DNA of 64,000 nucleotides from Hydractinia symbiolongicarpus (GCF_029227915.1 NC_079888.1:1926001-1990000), one strand, 5' to 3'; positions 36,127-48,001 are shown, counted from the stretch's first letter. Program-made: numbers and translations. Notes: a model not told the origin generated them from the sequence alone.

Positions 36127-36833
36127 GAAAAAACATCATGCATGTCCAAATCAGGGATCGAAATAGCAGAAAGAAATTCATCGGTCATAAAATTTGTGTA
36201 GCATGTGGAAAGGGAGTCAGCAAGTGGCACAAACGGCTGGGGGTCTTTAGAAGTTTTAAAAATTCTCGGCTCAGCCTTAAGGATTATTTTTGACTGACTA
36301 GACTTGACAAAAAGTAAATTGACCAAGAACAAGGTTGTAGTGACAAAAAAATGAGCAGATTAAATCTGATCAAACATGAGCAATAACTGGTTGTTAATTC
36401 GACCCCTGTGTATAATCCTGTAATAATAATTTTTGAAATTTAGATTTGCATGATAGCTTTCTTGACTGTTTGTAATGAATTGTGACGGCTTCAGCCTTTT
36501 ACAATAAAATATGCCAATAGTTAGGCTTCTTGTCAGGGCTTTAATAACACAAGAAATAAAATTGTTTTCATAAAATTATGTGCACAGGCAAGTCCACTGG
36601 CAATAACATTGCAATTGTTGTTCTCTATTTTATTTAAGCACAGTATACATGAGTCATAAAGTTATTCTAATCATATTGTGTATGATGAGATTTCGTAATT
36701 TTGGTCTTGTGTGAATGTCAGCAGGTATTGGATAAACTTATGAAAAGCCGTCTTGGAATTTTTTTTGAGAATATCTTTCATACACAATGTGCGAATTTGT
36801 AAATTTTAAGGAGTGAGTGAGTTGATTTTCAAA
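34499..36833. other. Non-coding; TAGC runs and a (TA)n microsatellite
   Basis: TAGC-rich DNA at 34640-34710 resembles the intron-like DNA of segments A and B. A C10 run lies near 35893 and a (TA)n microsatellite at 36097-36123. Frames at 35082-35288, 36024-36293 and 36066-36332 show no domain; the last two read through the microsatellite. Confidence 0.4.
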
Positions 36834-38438
36834 ATGGCAGACGAAAATAAAGAGAAAGGATCTAGAAGTAAAAATCTTTCCCAATACAAGGGGAAAGGTT
36901 ACCTGAGCAAGTAAGATTGTACCTGGCCATATGCAACAAATCGACCCATGTCACAAGGAACGAGATATTATCCTAAACGCTTTTTTCTTTTCCCCTTTTT
37001 TTCTTTTCGTTTTTACAGCTGGTTTATTCCGTACATACAATTGTATTTTTTCTATGGGATTGCTATAAATTATCTTTATAGGTTTTGGTGTATTTGCTGG
37101 AAAGAGATTCTTCAAAGGAGAATTTTTGCTTGAATATGCAGGTAAAATTTTAGTTTTGTTATTAAATAGCAGACTCAACGCCACATGTCAAGTGGGATAC
37201 TCAGAATAGAGAAGCTGAATTAGATACTATATACAATGCATAAAATAAACTTTTTTACGATAATATAATCAGATTGTCAGTTTCAAGAACTTGGCGATCA
37301 TGAGTGGAGGTGTGATGGCCATAATTGCTCATTACCTTATATTTATACTCACAGTAGCAGATTTTCAAGCGTATTGTCTTTTTTCAAAAATAACTTTCTG
37401 CAACATCAAGTCAGCTGTATAATTTTTGCACATCGCGTGAGGTCTAAGTATTTGTGATATTTTTAGGGGACCAGATTTCCGAAAACGAAGCTGAGTCAAG
37501 AGAGGCTTCTTACCAAAATAATGGAAAAGGATGCTATATTTACTATAACGTAGTTGGATACCATGGGAAGTTTTGGTGAGTCTACTCTCGTCATTTTAAA
37601 GAGTTTAACTATGATCGTCACATGTATCCCAATGCATTTGACTAAAATTGTAAATCAATAAAAGAATCTAATGTTATATGGGTCTTTGATACAATAAAAT
37701 TCATTTTTTATTAATTTTTAGCATTGATGCAACAAACTCAAATCAAGATGGAAGGTAATCTTTTTTACAATTATTATATTCTTAATCAAAAACAAGGCTG
37801 CAAATATCACCACTGCCCAAATAAAACAGTCAATAGCCAAAAAATTATGTTTATAATTAGGTTATAAACTTCATCAAATGATCAGGCTTTAAATTTTATT
37901 AAAATTGATTTGGGAATGGGATATAGAAACAAATGTTAAAACGATTCCATTAAACAAATTTAATACACAAAAGTTTTTGTTTTTGAGAAACCGTTTTTGT
38001 GTGCACACTAAGACTGATTATTGAAGAAAATGCATTAGAATATGAACTTTAAAGCAATATGAAGAGACTCTATAAACTTCATTTTTGCCTGCTTATTTAA
38101 AGATTCCTTTCAAGTTAGTTATAATATATGAAAAAGTTTTTGCTTTGCTATCAAAATCATCTTAAAAATGATTTTTTTAGATATGTCAACGAATCGCCAG
38201 TAAAATATGCAAATTCTGTAATGAAGCGTTATTGCAGTAGTACAAAAGTTTATCTTAATTTGTATGCCCTTAAAGATATTGAAATGGGCACAGAGTTACG
38301 GTAATTTTTTCTCAATCAAAGCAAAATTACATGTATTAAAGTTTCAATAGTGAGGAACAGGTATTTTAAATATTATATTTTTCATAATATAGATATGACT
38401 ACGGAGATGATCCAAAGGAAATGCTCTGGCGAACGAAG
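36834..38438 (+). CDS. SET-domain methyltransferase-like module (spliced)
   Basis: Exons: 36834-36910 (ATG, basic N-terminus), 37082-37141, 37467-37575, 37722-37754, 38181-38300 and 38393-38438. All junctions from 37141 on keep phase (1, 2, 2, 2); the first junction does not, so the first exon is provisional. The joined SET domain reads GFGVFAGKRFFKGEFLLEYAG, the usual opening, then DQISENEAESREASY. CIDATNSNQDGRYVNES follows in the cofactor/substrate region, then LYALKDIEMGTELRYDYGDD, the C-terminal SET motif with the conserved Tyr. The canonical RxxNHS is RYVNES, a His to Glu change, so activity is uncertain. It resembles KMT5A-like proteins that are often multicopy in animal genomes. The role would be S-adenosylmethionine-dependent lysine methylation, probably nuclear. 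It continues in phase into linker exons and the tyrosine recombinase. Confidence 0.75.
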
Positions 38439-38679
38439 GTATGACATTTAAATAGCTCGGTTAATAATAGCCACGGTTATTTCACCATTGTATACCTCCC
38501 ATAAGTTAATGCCTACAAAACGAGCAGATTTGAGGTAGTTTACAACAGAAAGATATTATTTTATTAACGAAACAATGACTTTCTGTAATCACACAAAATT
38601 TATCAGTTTTGTTGATAAAATTTTGCTTTTCATTGCTTGTTTAGTTTGGGCCATGCTTTCACAATTTGTTTTTCTACAG

Positions 38680-38841
38680 GTAGAAAACCTTAATCCTTTG
38701 CAACTAAAAGGTTAAAACGTGAGTCCTTTGCAGATAGGAGACCAAAACACAATCCTTTCACAAAAACAAGATAAAGATGTGACTGCTTCCCAACGGCAAG
38801 GTGAAAACACAAGTTCTTTGCAACTGCAAGATCATGCTGAC
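38680..38841 (+). CDS. Linker exon made of five 30-bp (10-residue) repeats
   Basis: After TTTCTACAG, about five 30-bp repeats (AAAACxxAATCCTTTGCAA-like) encode decapeptides such as EN-LNPLQLKG. In the SET frame the first repeat ends in TAA at 38713-38715. An alternative acceptor CCTTTGCAG lets an exon at 38734-38841 (108 nt, phase 0 at both ends) skip the stop and stay open to a GTAAGT donor. Either the stop is a lesion, or the gene makes a short SET-only form and a long form. Confidence 0.5.
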
Positions 38842-39304
38842 GTAAGTTTTTTATTTTGTTTACTGTGATTGACCGAATAAGCCCCTGGAGGCGTATTTAA
38901 CAAAAAGAAGAGGGACTTAAAGACAAGAGGGATTAATCTGTGAAAATATATAAATATATATCCCATTATAAATATGACTTAAATATTCTTTTTTCAAAGA
39001 AATGGTCCTAAAATACAATAAAATAACAAAATCAGTATTGTCTCTGTCAATAACTATTTGCCATGGAACAGCAAAAAGAGAAACATCCTAAATGGCTTAT
39101 TCTGAAGAGGAGCTTTTTAACAAAATCGTTTTTAAGGGGGGGGGTTAAACGGAAAAAGGGCTTATTTAAAAGACGGAACTTATTGTAAAACTACCAGCTA
39201 TGGGTCACACACAGCGTGGAAAAAAACACGGGGTCGTCCGTCTTTAAATTAAACGCTATTTTGTGTGCCCATTGCTTGACACTTTTCTTGCAGACAGACA
39301 GACG

Positions 39305-39343
39305 ATCATAGCATCTCCATAATAAGTATGGAGATGCTATGAT
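39305..39343. repeat. Perfect 16-bp inverted repeat (hairpin)
   Basis: ATCATAGCATCTCCAT at 39305-39320 faces its exact complement at 39328-39343, with a 7-base loop AATAAGT. It lies in an intron of the SET-recombinase gene. It could be a small foldback element or a hairpin RNA; no direct sign of transcription is seen. Confidence 0.7.
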
Positions 39344-40439
39344 TTGGCATTGCTTTTATTTTAAAAAAAAAATATTTGAGGAAAGTGTGATTTGGTGGAG
39401 TGTCAACAAAACTAAATTCTCCCTAATACACTCTTTTTATAAAGAATGCAAAATTTACCAATCATCACCAAAATTGGCAAAATTTTAAACAAACAATTTA
39501 CATTTTCCATTATTATTGATAATACTAAATAAACTTTTAACACAAAAACATGAATAGCTATAATTATAAAAACTGTAAAGGAAAAAACTCACTTGTTAAG
39601 TAGTCTCAGAACAGCTCTTCTAATTTAATACTATTTTTTATTTTTTCTTATTTTGGTTCTGAGTGCTTGATAAAAGACTTATTAGATGGTGTTATTTTCT
39701 TGAGATGTTGACACATTTTTTTCACCGTACATTTTCAATAAGGCTTCATTTTCTGAACGCGTGGTCGCAAGCTTCTCGTTTTTGCACAATTACATTCAGC
39801 ATAAATTAAATTCAAAACAGTTCCAGTTTTTTTTCTTAAAGCATCATTATGAAATTATTTGTAATTATATAAAAAAATTCAATTATTCAAAAAAAATTTG
39901 AAAATTTCTTTCTTTCTGATGTCATAACTCGCTTATAACTAATTTATACAAAAAAAAAATCCAGGAGTCTTTTGTGCATAATTTATTCAGCTTTCTATTA
40001 TCGAAAATTTAAATAACCCAATAGGAAGGTTTCTGAAAAAGAGACTCCAGAAAAAAAGGAATTCGAAAGAGAATTTGTTTTTCTATGTCATGAATTTTTT
40101 GCAAAAAATCTAAAAAAATTTGTTTCTTTTACAGTAACCTTAAGGCATTGAAGCCGACAATGGCAGCTATTAAGTTTGCTTAAAAATAATTTTTTGAGGA
40201 AAATATTAGTTATAACAACTTGAAGCAGCTAAATGCACCCAATAGAGATTTTGTGTTTTAAAAAAATAATTTTTTAAGGAAACAGTTTGTGCTAACAGGA
40301 AATATACACTATCATTTGCCTAAAGCATTAAAAATCTTTTGAATTAAATACATTAGCAACACAGAAATAACTATATATATTTTTGACGTACGGCCTGTTT
40401 TGTTAATAAAAATTCAGCAGCAGAATGGTATCACAGAAT

Positions 40440-41020
40440 AACCTGTAAAATTACCCAGGTAAAAGGGCGGCATCGATAGTTTCGAAAATCGCGCATTGTG
40501 ATTGGTTAGAACTTACATCATAGTGGGCAAGATTCCACGGTATTGCCCACTAACATAGCAATCGTGTTTAAAGTTTAGATATTGTAGCATTAAATGTAAA
40601 TAAACACGGAAAAAAGTAAACAAAACGGGAAACAGAAGTGAAACTTACTTTTATCTTTTAAAGAATTCTATGTTGTAGCTACAATAAATGTTATTTTTAC
40701 ACGATATTTGATTTTAAAAAAGAATATTTTTTGTTCGAATGTACCTTCCATATGGGAATAGTTTCTATAAAGACATGGTTTCTACATCCTGCTTATATTG
40801 TTATATTTTTTTGTTATAAAACGCAGTACCCGGATAATAATCCATGTAATAACTGTTTATTTCAGGTAATACCTTCGAATATTGGCCTCTGTGGCGTATT
40901 GCCCTTACAAGCTCGGACAATACTTTGGCGTCGGTCAATATCCTCCAGTGTTACCCTCATAAACAGTTATTGTAGGGTTAGTATTAGACTTGAAGTATTA
41001 GACACACAAAACACAACATA
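40440..41020. mobile_element. Palindromic MITE/foldback-like block
   Basis: AGTGGGCAA at 40522-40530 faces TTGCCCACT at 40543-40551. A larger pair joins TAATAACTGTTTAT with GGTAATACCTTCGAATATTGGCC-like sequence (40848-40885) to its imperfect inverse GGTCAATATCC, GTGTTACC, ATAAACAGTTATTG (about 40936-40976). The nested inverted repeats and lack of ORF suggest a foldback-type non-autonomous element. Outer ends and a target duplication were not identified. Confidence 0.45.
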
Positions 41021-41639
41021 GCGAAAATTTGTGACTTTTTTGAAACGTCTCAATTTAACAGATATTATTGCTTGTGACGTAAAGTGTGCATTTAAAGAGT
41101 TTTTGATTTACTGACACAGCTCCATAAAAATCTTGATGAGGGTATAATTAAACCCTGTACTCCATGTTGGATTTTACCGTTTCTAAATTTCCAGGAATGA
41201 CGTGCATAACAATTTGTACCTTCCGCCATGAGAATGCACTGTTGCATGCCACTGAATGTGCAATATATAATCATTGCCACGAATATTAATATTAATTGTG
41301 ATAAAAAAATGTATCAAAGTGACAAAAAAAAATCAAAAACATTGATCCTACATATCACATATATTCGAGATGTCCATCACCTTCCAAATTCATTCAATTT
41401 CGGCAAGAAGTTTCAAATTGTTGTCGCTAATGTGAAAAAGATGGTTGACAGCAAGCAATCAGTTCAGGCAAATATACCGTAGACATGTTATTCATGCTAA
41501 ATAGAGTGAATATGGTGTCTGTGAAAATTAGTCAACACAAAATTTAATCCACTTAAAGTAGATCTTGCCTGATGTGACCTACTAAGCAAGACACTTCCCA
41601 TAGATGTTTCTTTTCATTGTGTAATATTTTAAAATTTAG

Positions 41640-42140
41640 ATTGATTCTATCGGTTTCTCACAAGTTGACATTGTTGCATCAAGTGATAGCTTAAATACTG
41701 ACAAGAAAGAAGTAATGTCTGCCAGCAAATGTTTGCGTGATGAAAGTACAGATGGTAAAAACAGAGGAGATAACCCATCCTGTAAAGCCTCTAAAAAAAT
41801 CTGTATGTCAATGTTATCAGTAAATAAAAAATCAATTACTAGAGACACTGTTGACCCAGGTGATAAAGATAATAAATTCATTCTATCAACTCGGGATTCT
41901 GGAGAAATCCTTCTGCCAATGCCCCCAGTGAAGGAGAAAAACATAGCCAACGACACTGGTGTTGGCCTTGGTGATAGCTTGGGCGAAGTAATATTTACCG
42001 ATACGGATGAACTAGCATTTACCTTAGAAAGTATACCTAATGAAGAAACCAATAGTTATGATAAAAATAAACCTTTAATTATCGATGCGTCGAAAGAGAC
42101 GATAAGAAATCTCCCAAAAAGGTTAGCTAAAAGAAAATAA
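41640..42140 (+). pseudogene. Truncated duplicate of linker exon
   Basis: After ATTTAG, this exon-like block is clearly related to 44587-45060. Both begin IDSI, then share SQVDIV, KVMSAS/EVMSAS, CLR, ESTDGKN/ESTNGKN, DTGVGLGDSLGEV and SIPNE. Upstream intron bases are also shared (GTAATATTTTA-AATTTAG). The copy has a small insertion after the NEET region, then a slipped frame, and ends at TAA without the zinc-knuckle segment. The spacing of the two copies is 2947 bases. It has a phase-0 start, so it could be spliced in, but would then terminate the protein. Confidence 0.7.
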
Positions 42141-42456
42141 ATATTTGTGTAACTGAAGGCACTTCCCATAGATCCTGAAGAAATTAAAGGAAGCAAATTT
42201 AAAATCTAGAATTCGAGAAAAACTGCTAAACATTTGCCTTTTATCCAGATCCTACATGAGACAGTATTAAAACGGCCAAGGTTTTCTTGTTGATATCTAA
42301 AAATTTGTTATCTACAGTTTCTTCAAACGATTTTTTTTTCTTAGGGCACTGATTGATTAATTTGAATTTGTCAAAACGTTAGGCTAGGTTCCTGGCTTAG
42401 TGTTTTAACTTTAATTTGTTACAATTAAAGACATATTTGCCTAACAATGTTTTCAG

Positions 42457-43738
42457 GTTGAAAGTACATTAAGAGTTACTGAGCCTTCGAATGGTGAAGA
42501 AGATAGTGAAGAAGGCAGTGTTGTGTTTAGTGCTGAAATTAGAGATGATATACCTATGTGCCAAGGTATTTAAGTGGTTTTTGAAATATTCATCTCATGC
42601 TTTGTGAAAGAGTATTACTTAAAATGCAAAAAAATGTTGTCTACATTAGATCGTGTTATTTGGCGTTTTTTTTTTAATTTTCAGTAACCAATGTTAATAA
42701 CGAACAAGGCTTTCCTCTAAATACTGAAGACTTGTTGAACACCGAGGCTTTGACATTCAGCGATGATGAAGAGGACATGACTAATAATGCTAGCATTGAA
42801 GATGTGCTAATAAATGTCAGTGGAATTAAATTGTCTACATTTAAAGGTATTTACATTTTGTATTACATTTTTTGATTAGCGGCACAAAGACCAGGCATAA
42901 CTTTTGTTAGGCATGTTATTTAGTGCTGAAATTTTGTGACATTTCCCAACTTTTATTAATGCGTTTGACGAAAAAATAGGTACTTGATGGGTATCTGTGC
43001 TTTGAACATTGGATGCGTGGGATTGTATACATAGATCATTTGACTTCTTGCATAGATATTAACAATTTGTTACAAATCTTTTTTACTCATTATTACTAAG
43101 TTTTCACCCCATGCGAATTTCCTTGCCGTGTACAATCACCTGCTTCGACCTTTTCGTGCATTTGAGCATTCAGCAGCTTAGTTTTCACGCGCGAATAGAA
43201 GAAAAACTTAAAATGCTTTTCAGTTAGTTTTTTTATTTCATTCTGGTAATCGTTTTTGTTATTAATGAAGAAATGTCTAAAAAAACTACACACTGAACTA
43301 GAAAAAAGTTTATTTGCTTTAAGATGAAATTAAATTATGTTTTTAGGTTTTTTTCCCAATATTAGGTTTCCATTGCGAAACCAGGATTGGTTTTGCAATG
43401 GTTTTGCAGAGCTCTTAACTTTTTTACAAAAACCGATCTCAGAAGAATTGAAAACAAAACTAATTGGAAATGTAAAATTAAATAATGATCCTAAAATTAA
43501 AATTTATTAACCAGAATTAATCAATCACAAATCAAATCTTAATACAACTTATTTGTGGTATGTCCATACGTCAGTTCCGCGGAGATATGAAAAAGTGTGG
43601 AAAACGCGAAGAAAGAAGTCTTGTGTTAATTTTTTACGACTGTATTTTGCAACAATTGTTTTCTCTTTAGCCCTTGATTTGGTAGATGCTACAAGAGACG
43701 CAGATGTTGATTTTCATAAAGTTTCCGGCGACCGCAAT
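42457..43738 (+). CDS. Acidic linker exons of SET-recombinase gene
   Basis: Three exons fit in phase: 42457-42565 (0 to 1), 42685-42846 (1 to 1) and 43671-43738 (1 to 0). They then join 44587, which starts phase 0. The peptide is strongly acidic, with EPSNGEEDSEEGSVVF, LTFSDDEEDMTNN and DATRDADVDFHK. No fold is recognised; a flexible spacer is likely. Four consecutive phase-matched junctions with AG/GT borders make chance unlikely and tie the SET exons to the recombinase exon. Confidence 0.65.
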
Positions 43739-44586
43739 GTAAGTTTTTTCTCACCTTATTGTCTACTTTGGTTTTAAATTTTTCTAAATGAATTTACTAA
43801 CACTTCTTTTAATAGTTTACTTAATGGTTACCTAAAACTGTTTGGTAACAGCAAGTGGGAAGAATATAAGTATTTCTTTAGTACACGATATAAGCAATCG
43901 AGTTGTGCTAAACCTAAGCAACTCACCAGGATAAGTTGTGGGAAGTTTGAACACTGGGGCTTTAATGTTGATGATTAAACAAGCAACCAACAAAACAGTT
44001 CTTTAATGACAGGGATGACAAATCGAAAAGTGTACGCTTAACGTGAATTCGACGTTAGAAAGGATGGGAGGGGATTATCCTTAAATAAAATTAAAAAATG
44101 CAAAAAGGTGATATTATGTAAAGTTTGAATTTCGATTAACAACTTCGTAGCAACTTAAGCTAAAATGAAAAAAAACGGAGTTGTTTATGAAGTCGCTTAT
44201 AAGTACAAAAACATTTTTAAGATATAAATTCCTGGAAATTAAGAATGACTTAAGATTAAGACGTATTTAGTTTGTATAGATAACATGTGATGCGCATGAC
44301 CTCTCACTCGCTCTAAAGCGGACCTTTCACCCAAAAATAGTTAAACTTAGAATGGGTCACATCGTTGTTGGATTAACGAATTCCGTATTTATTTTAACTA
44401 TTTCGCAGTTATAAGTTGCGAAATAACGAAAGTTTAGTTCCTTTTCAGCACATTTCTTTCTTCTTCGAACAGTCCTTTTTAAAACAGACAGATGCGAAAA
44501 ATGCAGGACTTGTCACCCAGCGGAAATTTTCTCTACAATTTTAACATTGCATGTTTCTCTTCATCGTGTAATATTTTATAATTTAG

Positions 44587-46680
44587 ATTGATTCTATCAG
44601 TTTGTCACAAGTTGACATTGTGGGATCAAGGGATAGCTCAGATACTGACAACAAAAAAGTAATGTCTGCCAGCAATTGTTTGCGTCATGAAAGTACTAAT
44701 GGTAAAAACGGAGAAGAGAACCCATCACCTAAAGCCTCTGAAGAAATCTGTCCGTCAATGCAAGGTATTCGCAGTGGCAAGAAAGCATCTACTATTATGT
44801 CTGATACTGTTAATAACGATAAAGATAATAAATTTATTGTAAAAAATTCTGGAGAAATCCTTCCGCCAATGCCACCAGTGAATGAAAAAATCATAGCTAA
44901 CGACACTGGTGTGGGCCTTGGTGATAGCTTGGGCGAAGTGATTGATACCGATACGGAAGAACTTGCATTGACCATACAAAGCATACCTAATGAAAAAACC
45001 GATGCGTCGAAAGAAGATAAGAAAAAATCTCCAAAAAAGGTTACTAAAAAGAAAATTCATAGACCATGTCTAATATGTGGATACATGCAAAGTGCCTTAC
45101 CAAGACACTTATCTCTGAAACATAAAAATGATTCAGCTGTTGTCAAGGCGTTATCACTGCCACGTCGCGAGAGAATTAAAGCATTTGATAACCTGAAGAA
45201 GATAGGTGTTTTCAATTACAACCAAAAAGAGGTGGCGAAAGAAGTACCAAAGTATATCCGAGAAAGAACAGGCAACGACGACGATGCGCTATTCGTTTGT
45301 GTTACATGCAAAGGAACGTACAATAAGAACTATAAGGCCAGGCACCAACTTTTTTGTGGAAAAAACAATGGCCAAGTTATGGTACCTCTTTTACCTATTG
45401 AAGCTCTCAATTTCAATGACTTAAAAGATGACTTCAAAGCAGTACTAAACAAAATGATTTTGGATGATGTATCATCAATGGCAAAATCTGATGCTGTAAT
45501 TCTTATGATTGGATCTCGCATGTTTATAACCAAAAGTGTAAGTCCAAAAAAAAACATGAAGTAGAAAAGGAGGTTCGTCAAACGATGAGGCAATTGAGCC
45601 GTTTGTTCATTGCATTTAAAGAGTCCTTAGGAATTCTTGTAGATTCTTCTGCAATGTTTAACAAAAACAATATATGTCATTTAAGAAGCGCTATCGACAA
45701 GGTATGTGGGGATGATGAAAAATGTGGTCTAAAAGTGCAGTTACAAAATACTATTAAAGGCGCTGCTAAGATGTTGCAGGCTCATTATTTAGTTGAGGGA
45801 AATATGAAAGCTGACCAGGTGAGAGATTTTATGGCGGTGCTGAGTTTGGTCGAGGACGAGGTATTCGGAGGTGCTTTATATAAAATAAAGCAAAAGAGGA
45901 ACAAAACCACGCGAAAACCGGGAAACCTTCCCACTAGCGAGGCTGTAGAACAGCTAACTACTTACTTACGAAATTTAACTTCGAAAGAAAAGTTTGCTTA
46001 TGAATTACCTGCAGAAATATCTGTTGATGTGCGTGATGCAGTTTGTGCCAGGCTTACCATGTACAACGGGAGAAGAGGTGGGGAACCTGCACGTCTTTGT
46101 ATATATCAGTGGAAAGAAGCTATTGATGGTACATGGTTGCGTTCCGACGCGTGAACAATATCAAAGTGCAATTAAAACCAGTAACCGAATAACTTTTCAG
46201 GAAGGTAAAGGTAACAAACAAGTTCCGGTTTTCTTTCCGCCTGACGTAGTGGATGCAATGAATTTCCTCTGCGATTTCGCTATCAGAAAACACTCGGATG
46301 TAGCAGAGGAGAATGAATACGTATTTGCGTCCACAAAAGGAAGCGATAACCATGTATCAGGTTGGCACTCGCTTATGGCGTGTTGCAAAAAAGCTAACCT
46401 GACTGACAAGGTAAATGGAACTATGAATCGTCACCGTGTGTCGACGTTGATTGGATTCTTTGGGCTAAGTGAGGTAGAACAGCAGTTAACCTTTGACCAT
46501 TTTGGTCATATTGGTGATGTAAATAGAAATATATATCAAGTTCCCCAAGCTGAAAGACAGCTAAAGTCAACAGGTCGTTACTTAGAGTTAATCGATAAGG
46601 GTTTGGATGGTGCATTAAGTGCTACAAAAATTGATACTGCTACGTTAGTGAAGATTATCCAACAAAAACCAAGACCGTAA
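44587..46680 (+). pseudogene. Zinc-knuckle plus Crypton-like tyrosine recombinase, two frameshifts
   Basis: After an acidic start, PCLICGYMQSALPRHLSLKH forms a C2H2-type finger (45066-45122), and FVCVTCKGTYNKNYKARHQL with a following Cys forms a second Cys/His cluster (45295-45357). The recombinase domain follows. Helical N-terminal parts (about 45585-45960) precede MYNGRRGGEPARL, with the first catalytic Arg. RHRVSTL carries the His/Arg pair, and DHFGHIGDVNRNIYQVP has the second His and the Tyr nucleophile (46498-46540). The arrangement is that of Crypton-like recombinases often seen in invertebrate genomes. The frame breaks at an A9 run at 45546-45554 and again near 46135; outside these the frame is open. 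The known role is cutting and rejoining DNA through a phosphotyrosine link. Confidence 0.7.
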
Positions 46681-47577
46681 CAAAAAGACCGAAAATACAG
46701 TACACTTGTATTATAGGTGATAGTATTTCGAAAGACGTAAAAGCACCTAAAATTGAAAGCAAATTAACAAACAGTCATAAAGTACTAATGGAATGTCACA
46801 AAGGCACAACTACAGCACGGATAAAGCAACATGTTAAAATATCACTTGAAAAGAAACCTGATCGACTGATTATTCATGTAGAAACAAATGACTTAAATAC
46901 GGAAGCTACAGAACAACAGATTGCTCAGTCGATAGTAGACCTAGCTTCATTTGCCAACATTAATAGTACAAGCGTTGCAATTTCTAGCATTACACATCGT
47001 GAAGATAAATGGCTGAAAAAAGCTAATAAGATGAACAGTTTAATGGAACAGATGTGTTCAGAAAGAAATATTTGCTATATCGCCAACAACAACATCAACA
47101 AAATTCATCTTAATGGTAGCAACTTACATCTGAACAAAAATGGTACTAAATTATTAACAAAAAATCTAGCTAAAGTTATAAACAAATATTGATATCCTTC
47201 GAGCAACACTGAGTTGATGGCTCCTGAGCAACCAGATTTGGAGAATGATATTGATAAAATGCATCGTTTACGTCGAGACCAACCAAAAAATGTTTTTATT
47301 GGTTATATAAACATCAACTCAATTCGTAATAAGTTTGAGAGTTTCAAGTGTGTTATGGGTGATCTCTTTGACGTCATAACAGTTGCAGAAACAAAGCTGG
47401 ATAGTTCATTTCCTTCAATATTTCATTCGGGGATCAATCGATGATTTATTTTAGTATTTTATTTGTATTTTTATCACTTAGTATTTACATGTTTTAATTT
47501 GATAGCTGGTGTAAATTAGTACCTTGTAATTATACTGGATCCAACTTTAAATAAAGATATAAATAAATAAATAAATA
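46681..47577 (+). mobile_element. 5'-truncated, internally deleted LINE with SGNH-esterase ORF
   Basis: From about 46665 an open frame overlapping the end of the recombinase reads YTCIIGDSISKDVK, then HKGTTTARIKQH, KKPDRLIIHVETNDLN and LHLNKNGTKLL, ending at about 47192. This is the SGNH-hydrolase (esterase) segment of some LINE ORF1 proteins: GDS block, ETND in place of GTND, and a C-terminal H-L-N. A second frame, 47214-47444, holds the start of an APE endonuclease (IGYININSIRNKFES, VAETKLDSSFPS). It then jumps directly to a 3' region ending in an AAATAAAT tail at about 47548-47580. Most of ORF2 is deleted. It sits between the recombinase frame and later exons of the same gene. Confidence 0.7.
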
Positions 47578-47589
47578 AATACACACAGC

Positions 47590-47864
47590 AGTAACTCTCA
47601 TTCAACTACGTAGCATTTGCCCTACTAACAAGGAAAAGCCTGACGTATTTGCCTGCGATACGAATTCATGTAAAGTGGATAATACTATGGTAGAAACACC
47701 AGCCTCGACTTTAAACATCTGCCCTACTAAAGAGAAAAGGCCTAACGTGTTTGGCTGCGATACGAAGTCATCTAAAGTTAATAGAGAAAACTCCCCTGAA
47801 TTGCTGTCTTTAAAAAGAAAGTTCGCTACGTCTACTCCTGTGAAAAAGTACAGGTTAAGAACGG
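47590..47864 (+). CDS. Exon with two 34-residue repeats
   Basis: Two 102-bp repeats start at 47614 and 47716. Each encodes ICPTxKEKxPxVFxCDTxSxKV-type sequence, then a Ser/Lys-rich tail with LKRKFATSTPVKKYRLRT. A donor at 47865 (GGTACG) gives phase 1, matching the acceptor at 48002. Without splicing the frame stops at 47881. The function is unknown. Cys spacing is kept between repeats, so a small metal-binding or binding-peptide repeat is possible. Confidence 0.45.
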
Positions 47865-48001
47865 GTACGATCGCTTTTTAACATTCACAGGTTTATATAA
47901 AAAACAATTTCTGGAAGTTTACCCTAGATGACTTTGAAGTAGTTTTCTTAAAATTTAAGTTAATAATTAGTAATATTTCTTAAAATCGTTTTCTTTTTAA
48001 G

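Larger units (their letters stand above)
38842..41639. other. Intron-like DNA with palindromes and a MITE-like block
   Basis: Contains a near-perfect hairpin at 39305-39343, a G10 run near 39140 and a palindrome-rich block at 40440-41020. The frame 40731-41021 crosses the two arms of that block and is not considered a gene. Confidence 0.45.

Noticed and set aside
40731-41021. 97-codon frame on +
   Set aside because: It reads across the two arms of an inverted repeat and shows no domain.
41092-42052. Minus-strand frames opposite the linker exons (41092-41280, 41636-42052, also 44685-45060)
   Set aside because: They are antisense shadows of the + strand exon and its duplicate.
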